64,000 bases of DNA from Cephalopachus bancanus (GCA_027257055.1 JAPVLO010000054.1:6200001-6264000); one strand, 5' to 3'; positions 1 to 11,480 are shown, counted from the first letter of the stretch. Notes: generated from the letters alone by a model not told the origin. Numbers and translations: made by a program.

Positions 1-174
1 AGAACCGGGGGAGGGATTTGCATGCTAGGGGTTAAATTGCTTGCTGTAGCCCCCCAGGTGTACCTGCCCACCAGACACCCATCTTCCAAGACTACCATTT
101 AAGTCTCACTTCTGCTGTACTCCATGTCTCCGTGTCCATCCATTGATTTTGTACAAGTGTGTTTGTTTCTCACA
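1..174 (+). repeat. 5' LTR, partial (cut by window edge)
   Basis: This stretch matches the end of the 3' LTR, including the shared segment around AAGTCTCACTTCTGCTGTA and the pattern GTTTGTTTC followed by a CA end. It ends in CACA at 171-174, three bases before the primer binding site. Many differences separate the two LTR copies, so the insertion is old. Confidence 0.8.
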
Positions 175-177
175 ATT

Positions 178-195
178 TGGGGGCTCATTCGGTAT
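178..195 (+). other. Primer binding site, tRNA-Pro type
   Basis: The 18 bases begin TGGGGGCTC and match the usual proline-tRNA primer site of gammaretroviruses at about 15 of 18 positions. The location directly behind the LTR CA end supports the call. Confidence 0.8.
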
Positions 196-1085
196 TATCA
201 GTGTCCGTGGGAGGAGGACCCCAGCAGAGAGGGAGGCACACCCCACCCAATTTTGGGGCGGCCTACTCTGCTCGGGTGTCTCAGTTCCCCGTGGGATCAT
301 AGATAAGCCCTAGACAGTTGTGCCAGAGACAGCAGAGGTGACACAGGTAGAGAGCTAGCAGGCACCACAGCAACCAGGCAACCTTGTGCACGAGCCAAGG
401 CAGGAAAATTGGACTCTAAGTATTGCCATGTGGCTGGGTATTTTCGGAGGTTGACTGTGCGTGACATCCCACATTCTCCCAATTCCTTCCTTGGGTTTGA
501 GTAGAGGCTTGTAAGGGCAGCCGGCTTGGAACTTCCTTGGTGCCTTGAGCCCCCTGGCTCAGAACCCTCAGGAGACCCTGGGTGCTCTGAATGCCTCCAG
601 CTTTTCTGTTCCCCATAAGGGAGAGGGAGACTAGAAAGAGGGTCCCAGGACTTTTCCTTGGGGTCCACTCCCTTGGCTTTGAGGGGGAACATAGAAACTG
701 CTTCTGGCAACCAGCCAAGAGGATAATCTCCTTCTGTGAGGATGAGGCTTTATCAGTAACTTGGAGAACTAGGGTCTGGCACACCCAGTCCTCCTCTGAG
801 CCCAACTGTGGCCATAAAACCACAGGTTCGCAGATTGGCTCCCTAGTCCAGACAAAACAATAGTATTTAATTATCTTTTGTCTCTCCCTGTCTTTAGTCC
901 AGGGACTGCTTCCCCATCATTTCAACATTCCTTCCAATGGACTATCTGGAGAAATGTCCTTGGTGGGGACCTCTTCCCTTCTTTCTCCCCTTCCTCCCAA
1001 GCCATTTTACTTGGTCCTCCAATGTTCCCCTAGGCCTAGAATTTTTATTCCACATTTGAGGTTAGGATGATAACCTCGGTGCCTC
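196..1085 (+). other. Proviral leader with gag/protease deleted or unrecognisable
   Basis: This lies between the primer site and the first RT homology. It is GC-rich near the primer site and pyrimidine-rich later. I see no matrix, capsid, nucleocapsid or protease signature in any frame, so gag and protease are either deleted or too decayed to read. The open frames here look like chance frames. Confidence 0.5.
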
Positions 1086-1811
1086 CTTCCTGGAGGTTTC
1101 TTGCACATGCTGAGACCTGCTTCATCTGTCTCTGGCCACTTCCCTCATGGGACGGTACTACTGCAGGACTTTACTGAAGCCCCAAATGTATTTGGCCAGA
1201 TTTTGGAAACTGTCCTGGAGGAATTTCAGCCCAAGGCAGGGACTCAGCTGTTACAATATGTAGATGATTTACTGATTTCTGGAAAGAAAAGGAAGAACAT
1301 ATCAGAGATTACTATTAGTTTTTTCAACTCTATAGGACAAAAAGGGCCACGAATTTCAAAGGATAAGCTACAGTGTGCAGAAAAGGAAGTTAAATATTTA
1401 GGACATCTCATCAGTGAAGGGAAACGAATAAACTCAGAGAGAATAGCCGGCATAGTGAGCCTGGCCCTGCCCAGAATGAAGAGAAAATGCAGAAGGTTTT
1501 TAGAACTAACTGGCCTTGCTTGCTATGGAAGAACAAGACTTTTGTATCTAAAACTGTTAAAGAAGAAATCTTACCCATTACAATGGTCTCAGGAGGAAAA
1601 ACAATCTACAGAGGATTTAAAACCAGCCCCTGTCCTGTCTTTCAGCCCTAGACAAGCCATTTCACTTGTTTTCCATGATGAATCCAGATGTGGCCTTAGG
1701 GGTACTAACCCAAGCCTCGGGGGCGGGGTTGGGGAGAGAAGCAGCCTGTCACTTTTATTTCTAAATTCCTCAACCCTGTCTCTTGAGAATGGCCAGAATG
1801 TGCCCAGGTAG
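1086..1811 (+). pseudogene. Proviral pol fragment: reverse transcriptase palm and thumb
   Basis: A frame open for about 236 codons (ATG at 1101, stop at 1809-1811) carries reverse transcriptase sequence. An FTEAPNVFGQ-type stretch is followed by the catalytic YVDD box at 1257-1268 and then KYLGHLIS, the usual segment after the active site. The N-terminal part (fingers, first catalytic Asp) is missing and the reading falls apart after about residue 190. The ATG is incidental, since a retroviral RT would be cut from a polyprotein. Known family role: copying genomic RNA into DNA. This fragment cannot encode a complete enzyme. Confidence 0.8.
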
Positions 1812-3240
1812 TAGGAAACCCCTGCCCTGTTAGTAAAAGAAAAAAAAAAACCAGAAAACTGACCTTTGGGGGAGACTTAATAATCATTACTCCTCACCAG
1901 GCCAGAACCATACTCAACCAAAAAGCAGGGAGATGATTAACTGACTTGCAAATCCCAAAATATATGAGGCTATCCTATTAGAAAAGGATGACTTAATTTT
2001 AACCACAAATGCTTGTCTAAATCCAGCTAGTTTTCTATGGGAAGGTGATGAGAACCTGGAGACAATAGATCATAACTGCTTGGATATAATTAAATATCAA
2101 ACCAAACTTAGATCAGACCTACAAGAGATCCCATTACATGATGGAGCAAGACTACTTATAGATAGTTCCTCCCAAATAATAGAAGGAAAAAGGCATAACT
2201 GATATGCAGTTGTTAATGGGAATCAACAGTCTATATGTGAAAAGGGTTGACTACCTAACAATTGGTCTGCACAAACCTGTGAATTGTATGTTCTCAATCA
2301 AGCCTTAAATTTCCTTACAGAACAGGAGGGTACCAATTATGGGGTAGTACATGTGTTTGGGAAAATGTGGACAGAACAAGGTCTCATCAACAGCAAGGGA
2401 AAGAAATTAGAACATTAGTACTTCAACAGCAAGGGAGCGGATCGAAGAGGTCCTGAAAAGCCTTCTGCTCCCAACTGAAATAACAGTAGTACAGGTGAAT
2501 GGTTGCCAAAAGGGAGGCTGTAGGAAACAGTCTGGCAGACAAGGTCGTAAAACAAGCTTATCTGGGATTATTGGCATAATGGATCATCTCAGGTTGAGTG
2601 GAGAGGAGGCCTTCCCTCTTGCAACTACCACTACAGAGTCTGTAATCAAAATAATTTTAGAACAAATTATTCCTTGATTTGGACTAGTGGAAAATGTAAA
2701 CTTGAATAATGGAAGTCATTTTACATCATGGGTTAATGAAGGGGGTAATAAAAAGTTTACAGATTCAATAGGATTACCACACCTCTGGTGCCCTCCTTCC
2801 TCAGGAGGAAAGGATGAATCAGATCCTTAAGAAGTATATTACTAAATCAGTAATGGAAACCAAATTACCCTGGGTGAAGTGCCTTCCAATTGCGCTTCTC
2901 AGAATCAGGACAGCCCCACAAAAAGATGTGGGCTTGTCTCCTTATGAATTACTGTATGGACTCTCATACCTGGGCAGAACTACAGACTGTCCCACTATGG
3001 AAACTAAGGACCAATTTTAAAAATCTATATACTGGCCATGTCTTCCACTTTATCATCCCTTGGGTTAAAAGGACTTCTTGCCCAGACCCTGCCTCTCGAG
3101 CTTACTGTTCATCCCTTCTGCTCTGGCAATTTTGTCCTCATAAAGACCTGGAAGGAAGATAAACTCCAGCTGAGTTGGAAAGAACCCTATCAAATACTCC
3201 TGACTACTGAAACTGCTGTGCAAACAGCTAAGAAAGAGTA
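1812..3240 (+). pseudogene. Proviral pol remnant: RNase H and integrase
   Basis: This continues pol in several frames with stops. The clearest part is the integrase C-terminal region at 2814-3020, where a frame reads PWVKCLPIALLRIRTAP and then GLSPYELLYG, a hallmark of gammaretroviral integrases. Shorter stretches at 2495-2677 and 3038-3241 also fit integrase but lie in other frames. Integrase would join viral DNA to the host genome; this copy is broken by frameshifts. Confidence 0.75.
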
Positions 3241-3923
3241 AACTCACTATGCCCAAGTTAAGGGACCAATAACTCAAGAAAAAGACAAAGATTGATGGGA
3301 AGTATCTAAGTGCCCTGGAGAATCCTTAAGGGTCAATCTAAGGAAAGTTCCATAAGAAACATGGGCCAGGCTAAAATCTGGTATTTAACATGGATAGGAT
3401 TTTTTTTTATCATGAACGGGATGGAAGGTTATGGGAACTGGCGGGGAACACATGACTACCCAATCAAGTTGGTGATAAATGTAAGAAAAACACTAACACC
3501 TCAAACCATTCGGTATGATGCATGCCAAGTTCTACTCTGTGGGGATTTAGGAAATCAGAAACAGTTATCACAAATGGAAAAATACTTTGCCCAAAACCAG
3601 GCACTGGCTACAGTAATGCCAGTCCCTGCCCCAGCTGGGATGATGCCTGGTGGAACACCCAATGGAAAAGATGGACAGTAAACCTGGGATGAGTCATCCC
3701 AAATTGGAAACCTTTAAAAAATAAAATACATCTTTCTAAGGGCACTCCACCAGAAGTATGCCAGAACTTAAAATGCAACCCTACACTTTTAACTATTAAC
3801 AGCACAATTGTCCTAAATTAAGAGCCAAGAATGGCATATTGCATATATGGATTAGAAGCAGATGTCACAGGAGAAAACCCCCTAGGACAACTAGTCCTTA
3901 GATTAGTTAATAGTAACACATCA

Positions 3924-4223
3924 GGCCGAGCACAGTGGCTCACGCCTATAATCCCAGCACTTTGGGAGGCCATGGTGACTAAATTGCCTGAGCCCACGAG
4001 TTCGAGACCAGCCTGGGCAACTTGGTGAGATCTCATCTCTACAATAAATCAAAATATTAGCCGGAAGTGGTGGCTTGTGCCTGTAGTTCCAGCTACTTGG
4101 AAGGCTGAGGTGGAAAATCACTTGAGCCCAGCAGGTCGAGGCTGCAATGGGTGGGAATGTGCCACTGCCCTCCAGCCTGGATGACAGAGTGAGAGTACTA
4201 CTCAAAATAATAATAATAATAAC
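3924..4223 (+). mobile_element. Alu, AluJ-like
   Basis: A complete dimeric Alu is flanked by AACACATCA (left ending 3923; right 4224-4232). It keeps older J-like positions, and its A tail has become an AAT repeat. It sits in proviral env. Confidence 0.9.
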
Positions 4224-5430
4224 AACACATCAGATATACCTAAACCAATCCCAAGTTGGAGGACATGACAATCCCCCTAATAAAGATCCCAAGAGGATAA
4301 CTATAGTTGAATCAAGGATTTAAGACAGGCACTTGAAATTGAGACAGGATATGGTGATGTCAATGCTTGGGAAGAATGAGTTAAATTCTCCGTGCATGCG
4401 CTCAACAAAAGCAATTGCTATGCTTGCACTGCAGGGTGGCCACAGGTACAGATAGTTCCATTTCCTCTTGGATGGGATACAGACCCTGAAGGGATGAGTT
4501 GCATGGTGCATGATGACAAGGATGCATGGGGAAATGAAACCTGCAAGAGCTTGTCATAGCTCTTTTCCACATTGTAGAGGTCAGACCCAAGAGCAATCCC
4601 CTCCTTCTCTATAGGGGTAACGGATGACTCCTCTTGCCTCTCAAGGCAGGGGAAAGAGTTCAATAAGCCTGTAGGAGACCTGTTGACCTGTGCCCATACC
4701 CTAAACGCCACTGGTGAGTTGAGTCACAATTACTCTAACCTGCACATCCCACGAGCAGATGTTTGGTGGCACTGTGGAAAGAGGGGTCTGCACAACCTAT
4801 GGCCATCCAACTGGACTTAGACTTAAGCACTAGTGCAATTGACCATCCCATTCACCTTGGCATTCCATCAAACCGCTGAGGGTAACAGTGCCCATCGCCA
4901 AAACCTAAGGGCTCTAGAAGGATCTTTCAACTCCAATGTGTACACAGATTCAATAGGAGTCCTAAGAGAAGTCCCCAGTAAATTTAAACCAGAAATCAGA
5001 TAGCTGCTGGATTTGAACCATCACTCTTTTGGTGGTCCACCATTTAATAAGAATGTGGATTGGATCAATTACATATATTGCAAGGGACAAAGTTTTATTA
5101 ACTATACCAGGGATGCCCTCCAAGGGGTAGCTAGTCAACTGGGCACCACCAACCAGATGGCATGAGAAAATCAAATTGCATTAGACATGATCATGACAGA
5201 GAAAGGAGTTTGTGTCGTGTTAGGAGGGAGATGCAGTACTTTCATCCTAAATAACACCGCACTGATGGAACCATCACCAAAACCTTACAGGGACTAACAA
5301 CCCTACCTAACAAATTAGCAGAAAATGCAGATATTAATGATCCATTCACAAACTGGATAGAAGGATGGATTGGGAAACGGAAGAGAATGGTAGCCTCAGT
5401 CCTAACCTCTCCTGTAATTATGGCAGGAAT

Positions 5431-5720
5431 ATTTTTTTTTTTTTTTTGAGTTGGAGTCTCACTCTGTCACCCAGACTGGAGTACAGTGGCTGCTCCCGGC
5501 CACTGCAGCCTCGACCTGCTGGGCTCCAGCGATCCTTCCACCTCAGCCTTCCGAGTAGCCAGAACTACAGGCGAGCGCTACCACACCCGGCTAATTTTTT
5601 GATTTATTGTAGAGATGAGGTCTCGCCTCCCAGGTGGGTCTTGAACCCGCGGGCTCAGGCAATCCACTCACCTCAGCCTCCCAAAGTGCTGGGATTACAG
5701 GCTGAGCCACCAAGCCCGGC
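5431..5720 (-). mobile_element. Alu, lineage-derived subfamily
   Basis: A reverse-oriented full-length Alu with a T run at 5432-5447. The target duplication is TTATGGCAGGAAT (5418-5430 and 5721-5733). It interrupts the env transmembrane region. Confidence 0.95.
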
Positions 5721-5919
5721 TTATGGCAGGAATCTTAACGTCAACAAGATGTTGTGTTATTCCCTGTGTCCGGGGCTTAACACAGAGACTCATAGAAACC
5801 ACAATTAACAAACAGATGCCCATGATGTACCCACAAAACAATCTAATTCTCATGGAAACCATAATAGATTATGAAAAGAAAAGTCAATTGTTAAGCCAGT
5901 TTAAAAAAATCTAAAATGA

Positions 5920-6193
5920 GCAGGGCTCTAATCCTGCACCTTGGAAGGCTGAGGTGAGTGGATTGCCTGAGCCTGCAGGTTCGAGACCCGCCTGGGCAAC
6001 TTGGTGAGACCTCATCTCTACAATAAATCAAAAAATTAGCTGGGTGTGGTAGCAAGCATCTGTAGTTCCAGCTACTTGGAAGACTGAAGCAAAAAGATCG
6101 CCATAGCCCAGCAGGTTGAGGCTGCGGTGGCCGGGAGCGGCCACTGCACTCCACTCTGGGTGACAAAGTGAGACTCCAACTCAAAAAAAAAAA
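5920..6193 (+). mobile_element. Alu with shortened head
   Basis: A forward Alu missing part of its first 20 bases. The duplicated flank AAATCTAAAATGA appears on both sides (ending 5919, and again about 6194-6208). Confidence 0.85.
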
Positions 6194-6281
6194 AAAATCT
6201 AAAATGAAAATGGAACCAGAAATTCATTAAAAAAAAAAAACAGAGGAAATAATTTGCAGGAAACATTCTGATGGTTCATTT

Positions 6282-6656
6282 TCTTCCTTCTTTCCTTCCT
6301 TCCTTCCTTCCTTCCTTCCTTCCTTCCTTCCTTCCTTCCTTCCTTCCTTCATTCCTTTCTTTCTTTCTTTCTTTCTTTCGAGTTGGAGTCTCACTCTGTC
6401 GCCCAACTGGAGTGCAGTGGCTGCTCCCGGCCACTGCAGCCTCGACCTGCTGGGCTCCGGCGATCCTTCCGCCTCAGCCTTCCAAGTAGCCGGAACCACA
6501 GGTGCACACTACCATGTCCGGCTAACTTTTGGTTTATTGTAGTGATGAGGTCTCACCAAGTTGCCCAGGTGGGTATTGAACTTGCGGGCTCAGGCAATCC
6601 ACTCGCCTCGGCCTCCCAAGTGCTGGGATTACAGGCTGAGCCACTGAGCCCAGCCA
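6282..6656 (-). mobile_element. Alu with expanded CCTT tail
   Basis: A reverse Alu (body 6380-6656) whose tail has grown into a TTCC/TTTC tract. The flanks ATGGTTCATTT (6271-6281) and ATGTTTCATTT (6657-6667) form an imperfect target duplication. Confidence 0.9.
6283..6379. repeat. (TTCC)n/(TTTC)n microsatellite
   Basis: About 97 bases of almost pure TTCC units passing into TTTC units. The tract grew from the poly(A) tail of the adjoining reverse Alu. Confidence 0.95.
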
Positions 6657-6689
6657 ATGTTTCATTTACTAAGGCCTAAGTAGGCTGAC

Positions 6690-7067
6690 GGATGTAGCAG
6701 TCTTCAGCCACCAGCTCTTGATGGGCTTCTAAACAATCAGGAGATGGAAACAGGCCAATGAGAAAACAACACACTATCCTTAAGAAAACAGAGGCTTAAT
6801 CAGGGAAGGGAACCAGAGATAACCTTATAAGGGAAAAAATTGGAACTTAGGCAGTGTCCAGAAAAGACTGTACACCCCAAAGTACTCAGCCAATGAGGAA
6901 CCAAGAGACAAATTTGCGCACTAGGGAGTAAATTGCTTATATAGTTACCTTGGGTGTCCCTACTTACCAGACACTCAATTTTGCAAGATTGCCATTAAAG
7001 TCTCACTTCTGCTGTAATCCATTTCTGTGTCCATTCTTTGATTTCAGGTGGATGAGTTTGTTTCACA
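6690..7067 (+). repeat. 3' LTR of the provirus
   Basis: The end at 7066-7067 (CA) is fixed by alignment to the 5' LTR. An ATTAAA poly(A) signal occurs near 6992. The start is uncertain: a TG at 6693 is one candidate, but the true start could lie left of the Alu at 6282. The purine-rich stretch near 6230-6260 may be a decayed polypurine tract. Confidence 0.7.
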
Positions 7068-7696
7068 TACCAGCCAGTTCCCACAATCACATATGATTAA
7101 ATTCCTATAAGAAATCTGTGTATATCCCTCTTCGTGGCTCTGCTTCTCTCAGTGAACCCTGACTAACACGCAGTTAGACATATTGAATGAAACTGGGAAT
7201 TAGAAAATTTGTGCTCTACTTTCATATCTGACAGTTCTGGTTCTGTCGCTTTGTGAAATTATGTCTGTAAGCATCTGTTTCTTTAAAGGACAGTTTGACC
7301 TAGTGATCATCTTCCATTCCATTCCATCTCCAGAGCTCTCAGATGACTTGCTGACTGCCCAAGTATACCAGATGCCTCATAAATCGTTCTCTCACTGCGG
7401 GTGTATAGAGATTATGTTATGACTCCACTTATTTTTATATTATCTTTGATCCTCAAGTATACAGCTTGTGTGACAGTAATGCTTGCTGAGGTCAGAGTGC
7501 AACCTTTCTCCTCCACAGTATAATTTTGTAGTGAATGTTAAGGTGTAAAGGGGAAAGTTTTACAAGGAAACTTCTGGACAGAGCTGGTACTAGATAAGGT
7601 AAGGTGAGCAAAATATGACATGCACATTAAGGAGACACTCTTGGGTCTTGCAAGTTTGGGGTTAGCATCCACACCACCTTGAAAGTGCACATCTTA
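7068..7696. other. Gene-free stretch with old repeat pieces
   Basis: About 7075-7175 resembles the end of a common old interspersed repeat (CTCTCAGTGAACCCTGACTAA). About 7195-7300 resembles a MIR core. No gene is visible. Confidence 0.45.
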
Positions 7697-8017
7697 GCCG
7701 GGCTTGGTGGCTCAGTGCTTTGGGAGGCTGAGGTGAGTGGATTGCCTGAGCCCGCAGGTTCGAGACCCACATGGGCAACTTGGCGAGACCTCACCTCTAC
7801 AATAAATCAAAAAATTAGCCAGGTGTGGTAGCCAGGTATAGTTCCAGCTACTTGGAAGGCTGAGGTGGTAGCGTGCACCTGTAGTTTCAGCTACTTGGAA
7901 GGCTGAGGCAGAAGGATTGCTGGAGACCAGCAGGTCGAGGCTGCGGTAGCCGGGAGCGGCCACTGCACTCCAGTCTGAGTGACAGAGTGAGATTCCAACT
8001 CAACAACAACAAAAAAA
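7697..8017 (+). mobile_element. Alu with internal tandem duplication
   Basis: A forward Alu flanked by perfect GAAAGTGCACATCTTA copies (7681-7696 and 8018-8033). About 45 bases around the right-arm start (GTTCCAGCTACTTGGAAGGC) occur twice in tandem near 7840-7910. Confidence 0.95.
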
Positions 8018-8084
8018 GAAAGTGCACATCTTAAAATCCTGGGCCTTCGGCACTTATTCATGGAATCCTCTTCAGAGTTCTGGT

Positions 8085-8260
8085 TCTAGAACCGGACTAC
8101 CAGGCTCTCAGCAAAGATTCACCACTTGCAAGTGTGCGATTTTATGCAAGTTATGTCATCTTTGTGAGTCTGTTTCCAGAATTCTAAAAAGGAGGTAATC
8201 ACAATACAATAATCATAAAGCTGTTTCAGAGATTAAACACACAATATCATATGTAGAACA
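8085..8260 (+). repeat. MIR-like element
   Basis: The order of motifs fits a MIR core: CACTTGCAAGTGTGCGA, GCAAGTTATGTCATC, then an AGGAGGTAATC-type segment and GAGATTAAA. Old and diverged. Confidence 0.55.
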
Positions 8261-8309
8261 GCTAAAACAGTTCCAGGCACAGGGTTAGGTATCAGTAAAT
8301 GTCAGCTGT

Positions 8310-8936
8310 TTTGTTTTTTTTTTTTTAGTTGGAGTATCACTTTGTCACACAGACTGGAGGGCAGTGGCATGTTCCCGGTCACCACAGCCTGGACCTGCTA
8401 GGCTCAGGAAATCCTTCCACCTCAGCCTTCCAAGCAGCTGGAACTGCAGGCACATGCCACCGCACCTGACTAATTTTTTAAAATTTTTATTGATTGTAGA
8501 GATGAGGTCTTGTCAAGTTGCCCAGGCTGATCTCGAACCTGTGGGCTCAGGCAATCCTCTCACCTCGGCCTCCTAAAGTGCTGGGATTAGCCAGGCTTGG
8601 TGGCTCAGCCTGTAATTCCAGCACTTTGGGAGGCTGAGGTGAGTGGATAGCCTGAGTCCACGGGTTCGAGATCCGCATGGGCAACTTGACGAGACCTCAT
8701 CTCTACAATAAATCAAAAAATTAGCCGGACGTGGTAGCGCGCACCTGTAGTTCCAGCTACTTGGAAGGCTGAGGCAGAAGGATAGCCAGAGCCCATCAGG
8801 TCGAGACTGCGGTGGCCGGGAGCGGCCACTGCACTCCAGTCTGGGTGACAGAGTGAGACTCCAACTCAAAAAATAAATAAATAAATAAATAAAAATAAAG
8901 TGCTGGGATTACAGGCGTGAGCCACTGTACCCGGCC
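8310..8936 (-). mobile_element. Alu interrupted by a second Alu
   Basis: A reverse Alu in two parts (8310-8589 and 8896-8936). It is flanked by AAATGTCAGCTGT (8297-8309 and 8937-8949). The break is caused by the forward Alu at 8590-8895. Confidence 0.95.
8590..8895 (+). mobile_element. Alu nested in a reverse Alu
   Basis: A forward Alu with an AAAT-repeat tail. Its target duplication TAAAGTGCTGGGATTA (8574-8589 and 8896-8911) is Alu sequence of the older host copy. Confidence 0.95.
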
Positions 8937-8949
8937 AAATGTCAGCTGT

Positions 8950-10123
8950 CTTTATTTGCATTTGCATTGTACTCAGAACACTAGAAGCATAGAACAATGT
9001 CTGACACTTGGTTGAAATCCAATAAGTATTGAGCGAGCAAATTAATGAATGAACAATTAATTAATTAACAAAGATGAATTCATACAGATAAGTAGGTGGA
9101 TGGGCAAAATACGTATTCTGAGTTCAGCGTCCCTACATTCTCCTCAGCCATTCAGAAAACCACAGAGGGAACAATCACTGAAAAAATTATTGCCTGTGAT
9201 CTTTGTACAAAGGAAACTATTTAAAACAGCCTCTGCTGGTCATGATTGGGTTTAGGGATATGACCAGGCCGGAGACAGTGAGGTGCCTTCCTTCATTCAT
9301 CTTTCAAGAAAGCAAAGCACAACTCACACTTGAACTTACCCAGTGGTTTTGAGTCTATGGTTATTTTTTCAGAAATAACGACCCCCTCCCTACTCTCTTT
9401 ATGGGAGTATGCTCCTTGTGTTTTTGTTTTTATTTATTTTCAAGTGTTCTCATCTCATTTATTTGTACTACAAAGGCAATTTGAAAATACAGAGGGCTGT
9501 ATAAATGCGAGGGACAAGAGACGACATATTGCCATTTTGAGAACCCCTCATAAATCCTTCAGTTTCTCTTTTTTTTTATCACAGTATGTTCCTGGTGTGA
9601 CTCAGGCTCAGGGCCAAGATCCCAAGGGAAACCAGCAGCAGGAGAAAGAGAAACAATTTGTACCAAAGTATTTCACTAAGTTTCTTTTCCTCAGAAAGTA
9701 ATAACAAAGGTTTCTGTTTCCTCAGTTCTAATGACTTCAAATCTATGCTGAAGGAAAAAGAAGTCACATGATGAGTGCCTTCTATGGCTGGACTGACTCC
9801 AAGAGCTAAAATCCAAAACAAGAATAGCTGGGATTTTAGTCACGTTTCCCAGAAAGTCTGCAAACAAAATTTATTAACTAAGACTCTCTGCTTCAGTATG
9901 GTAGGGACTTGTTGACAAGGGTCGAAGAACATGTGTTAACAGCATGCAGCTTGCCAGCACCATTCCTGGGGCTTTTCTTGATTTATCTCATTTAATCCTC
10001 ATAATAAACATGTGATAAGAAGCAGAGGTAAAGAGAGAGAGTTGCTTTACCAAGGCCACACAGCTGAAAAGCTGCCCTGTGTTACTTCAGACCTGGAGGA
10101 GGACCTGACAGTTCCTAGTATTG
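8950..10123. other. Gene-free stretch with L2/MIR-like pieces
   Basis: About 8965-9060 resembles an L2/MIR-type end (AACAATGTCTGACACTTGG). About 9960-10080 resembles a MIR core (CTCATTTAATCCTCATAATAA, then CAAGGCCACACAGCTG). Between them I see nothing that looks like a gene; the 123-codon open frame at 9330-9701 has no recognisable features. Confidence 0.45.
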
Positions 10124-10165
10124 CAGTTATATTAGTTTGGATTCCAGTTATATTAGTTTGGATAC
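10124..10165. repeat. 21-bp tandem duplication
   Basis: Two copies of a 21-base unit (CAGTTATATTAGTTTGGATTC, then the same with AC at the end) lie back to back. Confidence 0.9.
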
Positions 10166-10318
10166 TAGCCAGAAATATAAAAGTTTTAAGGCAGGCTTCA
10201 GATAGTTTTGTATACTTTGGAAAAGCAAGAAATGTCATAAAATATAACTGAATCGTGAAAAATGTAAAGCCTTAAGCTTAGGTTAAAAAAGTAATAATAG
10301 AAGCACATGAAATACATA

Positions 10319-10320
<2 letters not shown>

Positions 10321-10367
<47 letters not shown>

Positions 10368-10383
10368 ACACGCACATACACAC
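10321..10383. repeat. (AC)n microsatellite
   Basis: Pure AC dinucleotides run from 10321 to 10366, then an interrupted tail to 10383. Confidence 0.97.
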
Positions 10384-10385
10384 AA

Positions 10386-10812
10386 GGTCTGACAATTAGG
10401 TTCGCAAACCATCAGAGCTGTTGTCATTATTTGCTGAGGTCTGACAATTAAGTCTGCAAACTTGCCACCGTGTGCTTTCATTGGCAGCACTGTACAAATA
10501 ACTGTACTGAGACACTCTCTCTACTCACCTGATCTGGTCCCCAGTGACTTTTTTCTTTATCCAGAGATGAAGAAAATATTGGAAGGAAGACATTTTGATG
10601 ACATTCAGGACATCAAGGAGAATCCAATGACAGCTCTGACGGCCACTCCAGAAGAAGAGTTCCAAAATTGGTTTGACAGGTGGGCTAGGCACCAGCATCA
10701 GTACATAGCTTCCCAGGGGGAGTCCTTCAAAGGTGGCTGTAGTGATATTCAGCAATAAGGTATGTAGCACTTTTTCTAGGATGAGTTCACAAACTTAATT
10801 TTTGGACCTCAT
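10386..10812 (+). mobile_element. Mariner-type DNA transposon, internally deleted
   Basis: The left end AGGTCTGACAATTAGGTTCG and the right end (reverse complement near 10775-10812) form a degenerate inverted terminal repeat. Between them, 10462-10758 translates to the C-terminal part of a mariner transposase: YSPDLVPSDFFLYP carries the last catalytic Asp region, followed by a DI..IKENPM segment and a W-rich end. The N-terminal DNA-binding half is missing. A second copy of the left-end motif lies at about 10436-10464, so the end is partly duplicated. It cannot encode an active enzyme. Confidence 0.8.
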
Positions 10813-11480
10813 ATATTATATAATAGAATGTTATGTCATTTATGATAGAATTTATTAATCTTATATATCATACAGAAACTATATAATCATATGAAATATA
10901 CATATTGAATATTTACATTATATTTAGATTTAGATTATATTTAAATAGGATATGGCAAGTTTTTCCACCTAAATATTTATATTTTCATATATATAATATA
11001 GAAAAGTTTAAAATAGTGTAGTAATATGTAGTATGATTAAAAGACTGTGCAATATGTTCTATATAAATAACAACTACATTTTGACAAATGAAATATATTA
11101 TTAAAAGAATATATGATCTATTTATTTCATATATATACTATATGTGTATATAATGGAAACACAGAATGGTAGAGACTGTGGTCAACAATTACTTGTGGCT
11201 TCACCGCAGCGAATGAATAATATACTTGAGAAAATGGCGTGTGTGAAACATCATCAGTATTAAGAAGATGATCTGTCCCCAGAAAAATAGCTGCCATTTT
11301 TGGCTACCTGAATAGAAGTAAAATAGCCCCAAAAAAGGGAGATGAGAAGTGTTCTCATCTGCACTAAGCTGTATCAGTTTCTATGTGGTGTAACTATGTC
11401 TATTTGGGACTCCAGTACCTCAAGGATGAACTGAGATCTGGCTCTTCTGTAACTGAACTTAGATTCTGCTGCTCGTCATT
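10813..11480. other. AT-rich gene-free stretch
   Basis: 10813-11160 is very AT-rich with many ATATAT runs. The remainder to 11480 has no gene or repeat I recognise. Confidence 0.5.

Larger units (their letters stand above)
3300..5890 (+). pseudogene. Proviral env remnant with two Alus inside
   Basis: An env N-terminal region with a hydrophobic leader begins near 3361. A surface-subunit remnant follows, and then a transmembrane-subunit region at 5040-5400 and 5721-5830. At 5211-5237 the frame shows the immunosuppressive-region cysteine motif, but the last Cys of the usual CX6CC is Ser (CX6CS). Stops and frameshifts are frequent. Alus at 3924-4223 and 5431-5720 split the gene. It belongs to the ERV1-type env class; I do not assign a subfamily. 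Confidence 0.75.
1..7067 (+). mobile_element. Gammaretrovirus-like provirus with tRNA-Pro-like primer site, defective
   Basis: An endogenous provirus reads along the + strand: end of a 5' LTR, primer binding site, leader, reverse transcriptase, integrase, env and a 3' LTR. The two LTR ends can be aligned to each other (1-174 against about 6895-7067), which fixes the boundaries; the window starts inside the 5' LTR. Gag and protease are essentially missing, because RT homology begins only about 900 bases after the primer site. Four Alus interrupt env and the region before the 3' LTR. The pol and env protein types are those of class I (ERV1) elements. No gene is intact, so it should be non-functional. 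Confidence 0.85.

Noticed and set aside
1101..1811. RT frame as a functional host gene
   Set aside because: It lacks the N-terminal half of RT and has no promoter or start context of its own.
9330..9701. 123-codon open frame
   Set aside because: Low-complexity hydrophobic start, no domain, no splice or promoter context; the opposite strand has a comparable frame.
10321..10383. CRISPR-like regular repeat
   Set aside because: Simple AC microsatellite; the genome is a primate one.
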